Assembly: GCF_000010985.1 (NCBI RefSeq)
Contig: NC_013939.1
Coordinates: 711,501 to 775,500, forward strand
Direction: 5' to 3'
Origin: Deferribacter desulfuricans SSM1
GTDB taxonomy: Bacteria > Chrysiogenota > Deferribacteres > Deferribacterales > Deferribacteraceae
DNA: 64,000 nt
The translations under genes and the position numbers were made by a program. This document shows positions 27,894-36,487 of this stretch, piece by piece. How positions within the stretch are numbered: position 1 is the first letter of the stretch; every line of letters begins with the position of its first letter. The notes beneath the pieces were generated by a model. The model saw only the letters and a program-made list of their open reading frames with translations, was not told the DNA's origin and searched no databases.

Positions 27894-29270
27894 TTGAAAA
27901 TTATACCTAAAGAAAAATTTGAAAATATAAAACAAAAATTTTTTAATTTATCATTAACTCAAAAATTTTTAATATCTTCTGTTGCTGTTATATTTCTAGT
28001 TTTGGTTTTATTAAATTTGTTTATATATTTAGATTTTAAGAATTTTTTTATCTCTGTAGAGAGAAAAAATTTTGAGAAAAGGTTTAAAAAATCACTAATA
28101 TCAGCAACCTCTTATTATGTTTTTAGAAATGACTGGGACAATAGTTTAGATTTTAGTCCCATATTTAATATATTAAATAATGAACCAAATTTAATAGAGG
28201 CGATTATTTATTCATCAGATGGAAAAAGACTTGCAGTGATGAAAGAAAGAAAAATACTAAATTTAGAAAACAAAAGTGAAGGATTACTAAAAGCATTAAA
28301 AGGGGAAATCAGTTATGAAATTAAAAAAGCTGGAGAATCAGAGAGTTTTAATTATTTACATATTGTAGATAAAGAGAATGTGATTCAAGAAATATATTAT
28401 CCGGTTATTTTTGATGGTAAGGTTAAAGGAGTTGTTGAAATTTATAAAGATGTTACTGAAGTATTTAATAATATTAGAACTGTGAGATTTAGGGCAACTG
28501 TTTTCTCGATCTTTGGTTTTATTTTATATATTATATTGATTTTTTTTATTGTTAAAAAAATTGAGAATAAAGAAAAGCAGCTCAAAGACAAAGTGGCACA
28601 TTATGAGAAACTTTCGATACTTGGTCAGTTTGCTTCTAAAATGGCTCATGAAATTGGTACACCAATGCATGTAATAATGGGTAACGTAGAACTTATTTTA
28701 GATGAATGTGAAGAAAATAATTTTGTTAAAAAGCGTGGAGAAAATATTGCAAGGCAAATAAATAAAATACAAAATATAATTAGAAATTATTTATATGTTT
28801 CAAAAAAACCTGTTCCAGTTTATGAGCCTGTTAATCTTAAAGAATTAGTTTCTGATATTGTTGAGGATATGTCATTTACTATTTCAGATAATATAGAATT
28901 AAGAACAAATGTTGATGAAGTCACCATATTTACTGATAAAGGCTTTGTAGAACAAATATTGTATAATTTTGTTAAAAATTCGGCTGATAGCATTGGTGAA
29001 AATAAAGGGTTTATTGAGATTAAAAGTGTTATAGATGGTGAATATATAAAATTATTGGTAGTTGATAATGGTAAAGGGATAGATGAAAAGATAAAGGAAA
29101 AAATATTTAACCCTTTTTTTTCAACAAAAAAAACTGGAAAGGGCACGGGCTTAGGGCTTGCTGTTTGTAAGGAGCTGGTAGAATCGTTAGGCGGTCAAAT
29201 ATTTTGTGAATCTAAAGATGGGGAAACTATTTTTGGTATAGAGTTGCATTTAAAGGTGAAAAATGCTTAA
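27894..29270 (+). CDS. Membrane sensor histidine kinase
   Basis: TM1 (about 25-47) and TM2 (202-221) bracket a periplasmic sensor domain of about 150 residues. The H-box KMAHEIGTPMHVI has His252. The N-box is QILYNFVKNSADSIG, the G1 box VVDNGKGID and the G2 box GKGTGLGLAV, all intact. The TTG start has GAGGTGG five bases upstream and begins one base after the preceding stop. Its stop overlaps the response regulator start, so the pair is coupled. The signal is unknown; a periplasmic cue linked to electron acceptors is a natural guess from location. Confidence 0.93.
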   Translation: MKIIPKEKFENIKQKFFNLSLTQKFLISSVAVIFLVLVLLNLFIYLDFKNFFISVERKNFEKRFKKSLISATSYYVFRNDWDNSLDFSPIFNILNNEPNLIEAIIYSSDGKRLAVMKERKILNLENKSEGLLKALKGEISYEIKKAGESESFNYLHIVDKENVIQEIYYPVIFDGKVKGVVEIYKDVTEVFNNIRTVRFRATVFSIFGFILYIILIFFIVKKIENKEKQLKDKVAHYEKLSILGQFASKMAHEIGTPMHVIMGNVELILDECEENNFVKKRGENIARQINKIQNIIRNYLYVSKKPVPVYEPVNLKELVSDIVEDMSFTISDNIELRTNVDEVTIFTDKGFVEQILYNFVKNSADSIGENKGFIEIKSVIDGEYIKLLVVDNGKGIDEKIKEKIFNPFFSTKKTGKGTGLGLAVCKELVESLGGQIFCESKDGETIFGIELHLKVKNA

Positions 29271-30555
29271 AATATTGGTTGTTGATGATGATAAAAATTC
29301 TCGTGATATAATAAAACTTTCATTAGAAAACAGTTACGAAGTTGATGTTGCTTTGAATGGTGTGCATGCTTTAGAACTTATAAGAAGTAAAAGTTATGAT
29401 GTTGTAATATGTGATTATGTAATGAACGAAATAGATGGTATAGAAGTTCTAAAAAAACTTAGAAAAATTGGTAGTAATGCTGTATTTATTTTGATAACTG
29501 CTTTTGGCTCAAGTGACATTGCAATTAAAGCTATACAGGAGGGTGCTTATGAATACTTGAGTAAGCCTTTTAAAATGAGTAAATTGAAACAAATTATACA
29601 AAATGTTGAAAAGGGGTTAAATGAAAGCAAAACATTTAATGAAACAAATAAACTTGAGAATGATTTTGATGATCAAGTTATTGCAGAGTCGTCCGTCTTT
29701 TTAGAGACATTGAAAGATATGGCACGAGTTGCTATTTCAGATGTTCCAGTTTTAATTACTGGGGAGAGCGGAGTTGGTAAAGAGATTGTTGCTAAATCTA
29801 TTCACAGATACAGTAAAAGGAGTAAATATCCTTTTGTAGCTGTTAACTGTAATGCAATTCCTGGTTCTTTATTGGAATCAGAGCTTTTTGGTTATGAAAA
29901 AGGTGCTTTTACTGGTGCTGATAAAGGGAAACCTGGTTATTTTGAGCAAGCTCAAAAAGGGACACTTTTTTTGGATGAGATAGGAGATTTAGAGTTTGAT
30001 TTACAGGTTAAATTATTAAGAGTCTTGCAAGAGCAAAGCATTAGAAGAGTTGGTGGAATAAAGGATATAAAGCTTGATGTTAGGTTTATATTTGCAACCA
30101 ATGTTGATTTGGATAAAAAAGTTCAAGAGGGTAAGTTTAGAGCAGATCTTTATTATAGATTAAAGGTTGCTGAAATTAGAGTACCTCCTCTGAGAGAGAG
30201 GAAAGAGGATATCATACCTTTAGCAAACTATTTTATAAGAAAGTATAATACATTTAATCGAGAAATAAAATTGAGCAATAAAGCTGAGAAACTTTTATTG
30301 AGATATGATTTCCCTGGTAACGTTAGAGAGTTAGAAAATATAATTAGGGCAAGCTTAATTAAGGCAAGATATACAGGTATTATTTTAGATGAGGATCTAA
30401 ATATTAAAGAAGAATTTGTGAAAGATACTATAACAAAAGAAGATATTTTGCAGGTATTGGAAAAAACAAGAAATAATCGTAAAAAAGCTGCAGAATTATT
30501 GGGAGTTAGTAGAGCAACGTTTTATAGATTGTTAAGAAGATATAATATAGATTAG
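29263..30555 (+). CDS. NtrC-family sigma-54-dependent response regulator
   Basis: The receiver (1-120) has Asp51 (VVICDYVMNEIDG). The AAA+ domain has Walker A GESGVGKE (about 167), the sigma-54 contact loop GAFTGA (about 214) and GNVRELENII. The C-terminal Fis-type helix-turn-helix is NRKKAAELLGVSRATFYRLLRRY. It is a complete activator, overlaps the kinase gene by eight bases, and sits beside three -24/-12 promoter candidates. It should activate the surrounding cytochrome genes when phosphorylated. AAGGTG precedes the ATG. Confidence 0.95.
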   Translation: MLKILVVDDDKNSRDIIKLSLENSYEVDVALNGVHALELIRSKSYDVVICDYVMNEIDGIEVLKKLRKIGSNAVFILITAFGSSDIAIKAIQEGAYEYLSKPFKMSKLKQIIQNVEKGLNESKTFNETNKLENDFDDQVIAESSVFLETLKDMARVAISDVPVLITGESGVGKEIVAKSIHRYSKRSKYPFVAVNCNAIPGSLLESELFGYEKGAFTGADKGKPGYFEQAQKGTLFLDEIGDLEFDLQVKLLRVLQEQSIRRVGGIKDIKLDVRFIFATNVDLDKKVQEGKFRADLYYRLKVAEIRVPPLRERKEDIIPLANYFIRKYNTFNREIKLSNKAEKLLLRYDFPGNVRELENIIRASLIKARYTGIILDEDLNIKEEFVKDTITKEDILQVLEKTRNNRKKAAELLGVSRATFYRLLRRYNID

Positions 30556-30588
30556 AGTAGTGATTTATTATATATGATTGTCTAAGGT

Positions 30589-31073
30589 ATGTCTCATTTT
30601 AAAATTATAATGTCTCACTTTTATTAAAATATGTGTATAGATGTATCAAATGTGTATCATATAAATGACTAAATGTATCATAGCTCAATAGCTTGATATT
30701 TATGAGATAAGAAGGCCTTGCCTAGTTATAGCTGTTTTATGTCTCCAGATTAATTTACTGGAGGGTGTTGCACAATATCAATTGCTTAGCACCTCAGATT
30801 GCTTCGCTAACGCTCTCAAAGACGGCATTTTTGGGTCATTGCGAGGAGCAAATGCGACGAAGCAATCTGTGGTGCTTAAGTAAAACCTCCTTGATATTTA
30901 TACAAAGTTGCCGAAGTGGGATGGGTAATTTGAGCTGCAATACTCTTAATTATTTATATTAAAGTTAATCAACTTTTTTTTTAAATAAGTTCGATTTGTA
31001 TATGTCTCAAAAAGAGTTGAATGTGTTTCAATATCTACTAAGTTTGTAGCAATAATGTATCAAATGTGTATCA
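30589..31073 (+). promoter_or_regulatory. Array of ATGTNTCA direct repeats, candidate activator sites
   Basis: Copies lie at 30589 and 30610 (ATGTCTCA), 30641 (ATGTATCA), 30652 (GTGTATCA), 30673 (ATGTATCA), 31002 (ATGTCTCA), 31023 (GTGTTTCA), 31055 (ATGTATCA) and 31066 (GTGTATCA). The 19-mer ATGTATCAAATGTGTATCA occurs exactly at 30641 and 31055. Position, 175-660 bases before a -24/-12 promoter, suits an NtrC-type enhancer. Confidence 0.55.
30766..30880. repeat. Dispersed inverted-repeat element, copy 2
   Basis: Begins with GTTGCACAAT (30767). Arms AGCACCTCAGATTGCTTCG (ending 30806) and CGAAGCAATCTGTGGTGCT (from 30858) pair with two mismatches over 19 bases. It splits the ATGTNTCA array in two, which suggests insertion into an existing regulatory region. 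Confidence 0.8.
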
Positions 31074-31248
31074 CAGTGTGTTTGTATTATATTTTTAATA
31101 GTTATGTTTAACTTTGGTGACGAAAAAAAGTAAATTTATCAAGTAATTATAAAACTATAATTTTTATGTTCTATATCAAACTGATGAAGATTTATAATAA
31201 AAAACAATAATCTTTCGTATTCTTTTATTAATAAAAGAGAATTTATTA

Positions 31249-31264
31249 TGGCATAGTTTGTGCT
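31249..31264 (+). promoter_or_regulatory. Sigma-54 (-24/-12) promoter before the tetraheme gene
   Basis: TGGCAT-AGTTT-GTGCT has the invariant GG and GC at the right spacing. The predicted start is near 31275, giving a 25-base leader that contains the strong site GGAGGT before ATG 31300. Confidence 0.62.
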
Positions 31265-31299
31265 ATATATGAATTAGTATTTTATAAGGAGGTAATATT

Positions 31300-31905
31300 A
31301 TGAAAAAATTAATTTTATTGGCTACGTTAATTTTATTGCCAACCTTTGTTTTTGCAGGGGTTGCAGGTAGTGCACATGACTTTTCACAAAACAGTGCATC
31401 AAGTTTGTATGGTGGAACAGCTTGTGGCGGTTGTCACAAACCACACAATGCAGGCACACTAATTCCTTTATGGAATGATAGTAATACTTTTGATGGTCAG
31501 TACACAGCTTATTCTTCACCAACTGATTCTCTTAACGCTACCCCAAACAGTACTTTAGGAAGTGTTTCTAAAGCGTGTATGGCATGTCATGATGGTATGA
31601 TTAATGATACTGTTAATGGTGGTACAGCAATAACCGCATTAAAAGCAACAGTAACAGTTGGTTTGGATATTGATTATCAAAATGATGCTCAAGGTCAACA
31701 CCCTGTTTCTATCCAGTATGTAGATAATGGAACTGCTACATCTTTAAAACCATTAGCAAATGTGAAAGCTGCAGGTTTTAAGTTTTATGGAACGAGTGGC
31801 GATATTTTAGAATGTGGCACTTGTCATGATCCTCATGCTGGTGGGTCTCCTGATTTCTTAAGGGCTGATAAAGCGCAATTATGTCAAACTTGCCACAACA
31901 ATTAA
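31300..31905 (+). CDS. Tetraheme c-type cytochrome, OmcE-like (possible filament subunit)
   Basis: Signal peptide (MKKLILLATLILLPTFVFA), then four CXXCH motifs (CGGCH, CMACH, CGTCH, CQTCH). The mature protein has exactly eight histidines: four in the heme motifs and four others (AHDF, CHKPH, GQHP, CHDPH) as possible distal ligands for bis-His hemes. The layout AHDF...CxxCHKPHNA...PLWN...CxxCHDG...HPVS...ECGTCHDPH...FLR...LCxTCH is the tetraheme pattern I associate with OmcE. It has its own sigma-54 promoter, a strong ribosome site and a 3' hairpin, suggesting high expression. Filament formation is an inference. Confidence 0.85.
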   Translation: MKKLILLATLILLPTFVFAGVAGSAHDFSQNSASSLYGGTACGGCHKPHNAGTLIPLWNDSNTFDGQYTAYSSPTDSLNATPNSTLGSVSKACMACHDGMINDTVNGGTAITALKATVTVGLDIDYQNDAQGQHPVSIQYVDNGTATSLKPLANVKAAGFKFYGTSGDILECGTCHDPHAGGSPDFLRADKAQLCQTCHNN

Positions 31906-31906
31906 G

Positions 31907-31958
31907 AAAGCTTTTATACTTGGGGAAGGTGAATACCTTCCCTATTTATAAAAGCTTT
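31907..31958 (+). terminator. Nested intercistronic hairpin (attenuator or mRNA stabiliser)
   Basis: The 12-base perfect outer stem AAAGCTTTTATA/TATAAAAGCTTT encloses a perfect inner stem GGGAAGGT/ACCTTCCC with a GAAT loop. No T tract follows, so partial termination or 3' protection of the upstream message is more likely than full termination. Confidence 0.65.
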
Positions 31959-31976
31959 GTTGATAGAGAGGGGGCT

Positions 31977-32660
31977 ATGAAAATTACTGATAGATTTTAT
32001 TTAGCTTTAGTTATGTTACTTCTTTTTTCATCATTTCTTTATGCATCAAGTTGTTCTACCTATAACTGTCATGTTATTAAACTAAATGGAGAATTTGTTA
32101 AAAATGGTCCTCATACATTTTATAGGTCTGATGGTGTAGATATTTCTCCTTGTGCTCCATGCCACAAACCACATAATGCAGGTAGCAAAATACCACTATG
32201 GAATGATACTAATCAGTATGATGACGGTAGCCCTTATAAAGCTTATTCAAGTCCAACAGGAACATTGGATAATTTACAAGATACAAATATAAGTTCACCA
32301 TCTGAAGCTTGTATGGGTTGTCATGATGGGATGTCAGAAAGCACTGGTTTTACTGGTGGATATTTCGAAACCTATAGCATGGGTGTTTTAACAATTGATT
32401 ATTCTAAGTCTAATCATCCCATTGGTGTTGTATATGATTATACAAAGGATAGTGGGTTAAATAATAATGTTGCTAACGGCTGGGTAAATGGTACAAATGG
32501 GAAATTTAAGTTAATAAATAACAAAGTTGAATGTTTAACATGTCATGACCCTCATAAAGGTGCAATTGGATATAGTTTTACAGATCGTAGAGATATAGAA
32601 AAATTATTGAGAACAACGGATGTGAAAACATTTTGTAGTGAATGTCATACTAATAAATAG
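31977..32660 (+). CDS. Pentaheme c-type cytochrome, homologous to the tetraheme protein upstream
   Basis: The signal peptide (YLALVMLLLFSSFLYASS) leads to CSTYNCH (a CX4CH motif) and four CXXCH (CAPCH, CMGCH, CLTCH, CSECH). Blocks CHKPHNAGSKIPLWNDTNQY, CMGCHDG, NHPIGVVYDYT and ECLTCHDPHKG align one-to-one with the 31300 protein, so this is a paralogue with an extra N-terminal heme. ATG 31977 follows GAGGGGG; an open frame starting at 31881 overlaps the previous gene and is not used. It could be a filament-capping or linking subunit. Confidence 0.82.
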   Translation: MKITDRFYLALVMLLLFSSFLYASSCSTYNCHVIKLNGEFVKNGPHTFYRSDGVDISPCAPCHKPHNAGSKIPLWNDTNQYDDGSPYKAYSSPTGTLDNLQDTNISSPSEACMGCHDGMSESTGFTGGYFETYSMGVLTIDYSKSNHPIGVVYDYTKDSGLNNNVANGWVNGTNGKFKLINNKVECLTCHDPHKGAIGYSFTDRRDIEKLLRTTDVKTFCSECHTNK

Positions 32661-32698
32661 TTTGATTAAAGAAAGAATAAAAAATATCATGGAAAGAA

Positions 32699-33211
32699 AT
32701 GAAGAAATTTTACATACTAATTTTATTGATTTTATTAATTATTATTCAAGTTGTGGATGCCAGAAATAATTCTCATAAATTTTTATACCTTGATGGTAAT
32801 GCCTATTGCTCATATTGTCATAAATTGAGAAAATCTTATAATATCAATCCATTATGGGGTGCAAATAAAATTTTTAATTATATCTCACCGATTATTAATT
32901 TAAATGTTTCAAAAAAAAACAGTTTCAAAGTAATAGATACATTTGATAATATCTCAATTGTTTGTATATCATGCCATTCAGATTATATTGAGCATTCATC
33001 AAGTTTTCACCCAGTAGGTCTAAGTGTTAAGAGTACAAAAAGACATTTAAAAAAAATGAAAATTTATAATAAAAAAATTGATAACAAGTTGCCATTATAT
33101 GGTAATAATGATTTAATGGCCTGTTCCACATGTCATGACCCGCATACAAAAGAGGTTAAGCTACTTAGAGATTTACCAGAAAAATTATGTGTTGATTGTC
33201 ATGAAAGGTGA
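32699..33211 (+). CDS. Small tetraheme c-type cytochrome of the same family
   Basis: A signal peptide (ILILLILLIIIQVVDA) precedes four CXXCH motifs (CSYCH, CISCH, CSTCH, CVDCH) in 170 residues. NSHKFLY...CSYCHK...NPLWG...CISCH...HPVGLSV...ACSTCHDPH...LLRD...LCVDCHE keeps the heme order of the 31300 family in a shortened, diverged form. GGAAAG precedes the ATG. It overlaps the barrel gene's alternative GTG start by four bases and may be the periplasmic feeder to that barrel. Confidence 0.8.
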   Translation: MKKFYILILLILLIIIQVVDARNNSHKFLYLDGNAYCSYCHKLRKSYNINPLWGANKIFNYISPIINLNVSKKNSFKVIDTFDNISIVCISCHSDYIEHSSSFHPVGLSVKSTKRHLKKMKIYNKKIDNKLPLYGNNDLMACSTCHDPHTKEVKLLRDLPEKLCVDCHER

Positions 33212-33213
33212 TT

Positions 33214-35592
33214 ATGATATATAAGATAGTTATTTTATTAACATCATTTATTTTATTCATTAATGTTCAATTTGTTTTTGCTGGTTATATTTATTTAAAT
33301 ACTGGATTAGAAACATTATTTAAGTCGTACTCAAAAAGTGAAGATAATGAATCTAAGCTCTATGAAGGTGGTCAAATAGATAGGTTATTTTTAACAACTA
33401 AATATAAGAGGGAGTTTTTAAGAGGAAGATTAGGAGATTTAAAATTTGATTTAAATTTAGATAAATATCATATGAATTATTTTTATAATGAAAAGCCAAG
33501 TTTTAGCGTACCATTTAGCAATAATAATGGTGATAATACAGATAAATATAACAAGTCTATAAATGGAAGATTAAATCTAAAATTTCCTAAAAAACAAACT
33601 GAGATTACGTTAGAGTATTCAGAAGATAAATTATTTAAAACTGATAGCGATGTATATTTTAACTCTTTAAGTAAGATTAAGACTGATATCCAAGAATTAG
33701 ATGGAGTGGTAAAATCTTTAGATGATTATGATAAAAACAAAATGCAAAATTACTATTTTTATAAATATGGGACAATTAATTTGATGGCTAATTATACAGA
33801 ATATAAGTATTACAAAGGGTTAGAAAGTGATACCAATTATTTAAAAATAGATACTATTAAAAAAGCAGGGGTTGATATAAAAAATAAGGTTGGTTTTAAT
33901 TTTGAACAGGAAATAAAAAAGTTTAATTTAGGGGATGATGACTCTGATAAAAAAACATATCTTTTTGGTTTAGTTGATGCTTTTGGTTTTCCCACACTTC
34001 TTAAATTTGGTGATTTAAAATTTGATGGTTATGCTAAACATATAGATGAAAATTTTGAAGGCAGTAATTTTAATAGTAAGTTTTATCAATTAAGTACTAC
34101 TTATGAAAAAAATCAATATACTTTGTTTTTATCATATAATTATGAATATAATGAAGATAAATATGTGAACGATATTGACAAATATAATGTTGGCACTATT
34201 GGTTTGGACTATGATTCGAAGGATTTGACATATTATACCGAAATAAAATATAAAAAAGGTGTAATAACTTCTAATAATTTGGATAATAACTCTTATTCTT
34301 TTAATAATTTCTTAGCTATCATAAGTTCTGGTTTAAATGGATCAGGAAGTGTCATTATAAAAAATAGTGGCACTTCTTCGGTAGTAATAGATTTGAGTGG
34401 TTTAATTGTTGATGGAAATAATAATTTTAACAATGTGTTGATTTTACCATCAGATCAGTTAGTTATCAGTTATTCTGAATATATTAAAGGTAATGCTGTT
34501 ATTTTATCTGGTGATGGTGATGATTTAACTGTCTATATCACAAGAGATACGGGTTATAAATATAGGAAAAATGAATACAATATTAAAAGTGGATATTATT
34601 TAAAATACTTTGAAACATTTAAATCGAGACTTGATATTGATTATTATTTTTCTAATTATGATGTGATTTATAATCCTAATAATAGATATATAAATGAGGA
34701 TGAAAATCGTTTTAACTTATTAAAATTATTTGAAATAAGACCCTATAATTTAATATTTGATAAACAGTTTGAATACAAACATTTAAATGAAAATCAGGAC
34801 AAGAGTACAAACTGGGGTGTTATTTCAAAAGATGGCTATTTTTCACTTAATAAAAAGTTTTATCTAATTAGTAAATACAATAAATATAATTATGATAAGT
34901 CAAATGATAAAGAGTATTACAGCTTTACCTTAAATTTGGATTTAAGGGGCTCAGATTATAATATCAGTTTTTATCCTGAGAAAGAATATGAAAAAGAGTT
35001 TGGGGTTTATAAAAAGTATACAACAACATACGATTTAAAAGTAAGATACAAAAAGCACAACTTATCTACCTATTATAGCAAAGAAGAGAAAAAATATAAC
35101 AATTTATCAACATATTCAGAAAAAGAGAAAAGAGTTTATTATATCTACAGTGGGGAAAATATATTATTTGATGTTAAATACAATGAGAATATATATGAAT
35201 ATAAGTTACAATTATTTAATGCAAATTTAAAGTTGGTTAAATACAGAAGTTTTCCTGTAGTGAGACCATATGCTATTTTTGAGATAGGTTTTGAGAGAGA
35301 AAGGGATAATGCAATAGGAGAGTATGAAAAAGATGATTATGTTATTGTTAAATTAACTTATACGCCCACTGATAGACTTAGAGCAATATTTTCTTTTGAA
35401 AAGCAGATAGACAGGAATATGGATAAAGGGTATGATTATGAGTGTGGTGTTAATTATCAAACTAGAGTATTTAAGTTAGCTTTAGGCTATAGAAAAAATA
35501 TTACCGAAATTGATGAGAAAAGGAGAGTTGAACATGAGGTTTATTTTGAATTGCGCAAAAATTTTGATTTTTATTATGGTACTGGTTCATAG
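33214..35592 (+). CDS. Outer-membrane beta-barrel (porin-cytochrome conduit type)
   Basis: A signal peptide (MIYKIVILLTSFILFINVQFVFA) is followed by about 770 residues of alternating polar/hydrophobic strands rich in Tyr, Lys, Asp and Asn, for example YTLFLSYNYEYNEDKYVNDI. The size would suit 20 or more strands. There is no heme motif and no TonB plug. Next to cytochromes, a parvulin and NHL lipoproteins, it is best read as the pore of a porin-cytochrome conduit or export channel. ATG 33214 has AAAGG six bases upstream; GTG 33208 is an alternative. The end overlaps the isomerase gene by 59 bases. Confidence 0.75.
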   Translation: MIYKIVILLTSFILFINVQFVFAGYIYLNTGLETLFKSYSKSEDNESKLYEGGQIDRLFLTTKYKREFLRGRLGDLKFDLNLDKYHMNYFYNEKPSFSVPFSNNNGDNTDKYNKSINGRLNLKFPKKQTEITLEYSEDKLFKTDSDVYFNSLSKIKTDIQELDGVVKSLDDYDKNKMQNYYFYKYGTINLMANYTEYKYYKGLESDTNYLKIDTIKKAGVDIKNKVGFNFEQEIKKFNLGDDDSDKKTYLFGLVDAFGFPTLLKFGDLKFDGYAKHIDENFEGSNFNSKFYQLSTTYEKNQYTLFLSYNYEYNEDKYVNDIDKYNVGTIGLDYDSKDLTYYTEIKYKKGVITSNNLDNNSYSFNNFLAIISSGLNGSGSVIIKNSGTSSVVIDLSGLIVDGNNNFNNVLILPSDQLVISYSEYIKGNAVILSGDGDDLTVYITRDTGYKYRKNEYNIKSGYYLKYFETFKSRLDIDYYFSNYDVIYNPNNRYINEDENRFNLLKLFEIRPYNLIFDKQFEYKHLNENQDKSTNWGVISKDGYFSLNKKFYLISKYNKYNYDKSNDKEYYSFTLNLDLRGSDYNISFYPEKEYEKEFGVYKKYTTTYDLKVRYKKHNLSTYYSKEEKKYNNLSTYSEKEKRVYYIYSGENILFDVKYNENIYEYKLQLFNANLKLVKYRSFPVVRPYAIFEIGFERERDNAIGEYEKDDYVIVKLTYTPTDRLRAIFSFEKQIDRNMDKGYDYECGVNYQTRVFKLALGYRKNITEIDEKRRVEHEVYFELRKNFDFYYGTGS

Positions 35593-36487
35593 TAATTTAC
35601 TATTTGCTGAGGATAAGGTTGTTGCAAAAGTTAATGAACAAGACATTCATCTTTTCGAAGTAAAATCTTTTTTGAATAAAGTAGTACCAATAGGACGTTT
35701 TCATACACAATCACTAAATAAAAAAGAGTACTGGGAAAAAGCTTTAAATACTGCAATTGATAGTAGAGCTATTGTTATATTTATAAAAAACAACAATCCT
35801 GAAATATATAATGGATTAAAAAATAAAGTGAATGAGATTATTAAAGTCATTAAAAAAAGATTTAAAAGTAATAATGAATACGCAAAAGCATTAAAAGAAA
35901 ATGGTATAACAGAAAAAATTTTATATGAAACATATATGGATTTGAATGTTAAAGATATCATTAAAGAAAAGATATTTAGTGAAAAGATAGAACCTAAAGT
36001 TTTGAAGGAATATTATAAAAATAATCAGCAAATGTTTTCTACAGGTGAATCTTATGTGGTGAAAAATTGTTTAATTAAAGCTGATGCAAGAGAGCTAAAA
36101 GCAAAAGAGATGGAAGAGAAAAAAAAGGAAGCAGAAAATTTACTGAAAATGCTAAAAGAAGAAGATGAAAAAGCATGGCAAAAGTGTGATAAAGGTATTT
36201 ATCCAGAACAAGATACAGTTTACAAATTTAGCAAGAATTATCCAATAAAAGAAATTTTTAAACTGAAAAAAGGTGATTTTGGAGGACCTTATAGAAACAT
36301 TTATGGATATTTAATTGTGAAAGTCATTGATATTAAACCATCCGAAGTTCTTCCATTTGATGAGATAAAAAATGAAATTGAAAGATTGATGAAATTAAAA
36401 AAATTTAAAGATTATTATAAAAATCTTTTAAAGAGAGCAAAAGATGAAGCAAATATTAAAATTCTTGATAATAATTTTAGTAATTAG
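35534..36487 (+). CDS. Periplasmic parvulin-type peptidyl-prolyl isomerase/chaperone
   Basis: The signal peptide (RFILNCAKILIFIMVLVHSNLLFA) leads into the SurA/PrsA N-terminal chaperone start VVAKVNEQDIHLFEVKSFLN. A helical region follows and then a rotamase domain (about 165-285) with VVKNCLIKADARE, IFKLKKGDFGGPYRNIYGYLIVKV. ATG 35534 follows AGGAGA by seven bases; an upstream ATG at 35510 has no site. It probably helps fold or export the neighbouring barrel or cytochromes. It overlaps both neighbours, implying coupled translation. Confidence 0.85.
   Translation: MRFILNCAKILIFIMVLVHSNLLFAEDKVVAKVNEQDIHLFEVKSFLNKVVPIGRFHTQSLNKKEYWEKALNTAIDSRAIVIFIKNNNPEIYNGLKNKVNEIIKVIKKRFKSNNEYAKALKENGITEKILYETYMDLNVKDIIKEKIFSEKIEPKVLKEYYKNNQQMFSTGESYVVKNCLIKADARELKAKEMEEKKKEAENLLKMLKEEDEKAWQKCDKGIYPEQDTVYKFSKNYPIKEIFKLKKGDFGGPYRNIYGYLIVKVIDIKPSEVLPFDEIKNEIERLMKLKKFKDYYKNLLKRAKDEANIKILDNNFSN

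Larger units (their letters stand above)
30556..31248. other. 744-base gene-free region between regulator and tetraheme gene
   Basis: It contains an array of ATGTNTCA direct repeats, a dispersed inverted-repeat element (30766-30880) and the palindrome CTTTTATTAATAAAAG (31222-31237). A sigma-54 promoter follows at 31249. The short open frame at 30765-30962 lies in the repeat element and is not a gene. Confidence 0.65.

Noticed and set aside
28820-29146. 108-codon minus-strand open frame
   Set aside because: It mirrors the kinase ATPase domain and is a shadow of real coding sequence.
30765-30962. 65-codon open frame on the plus strand
   Set aside because: It lies in the dispersed inverted-repeat element, has no ribosome site, and its sequence reflects the repeat and not a protein.
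31881-31976. Upstream extension of the pentaheme cytochrome frame
   Set aside because: It overlaps the preceding gene and the hairpin. ATG 31977 has GAGGGGG in place and leaves an N-terminus that is a proper signal peptide.
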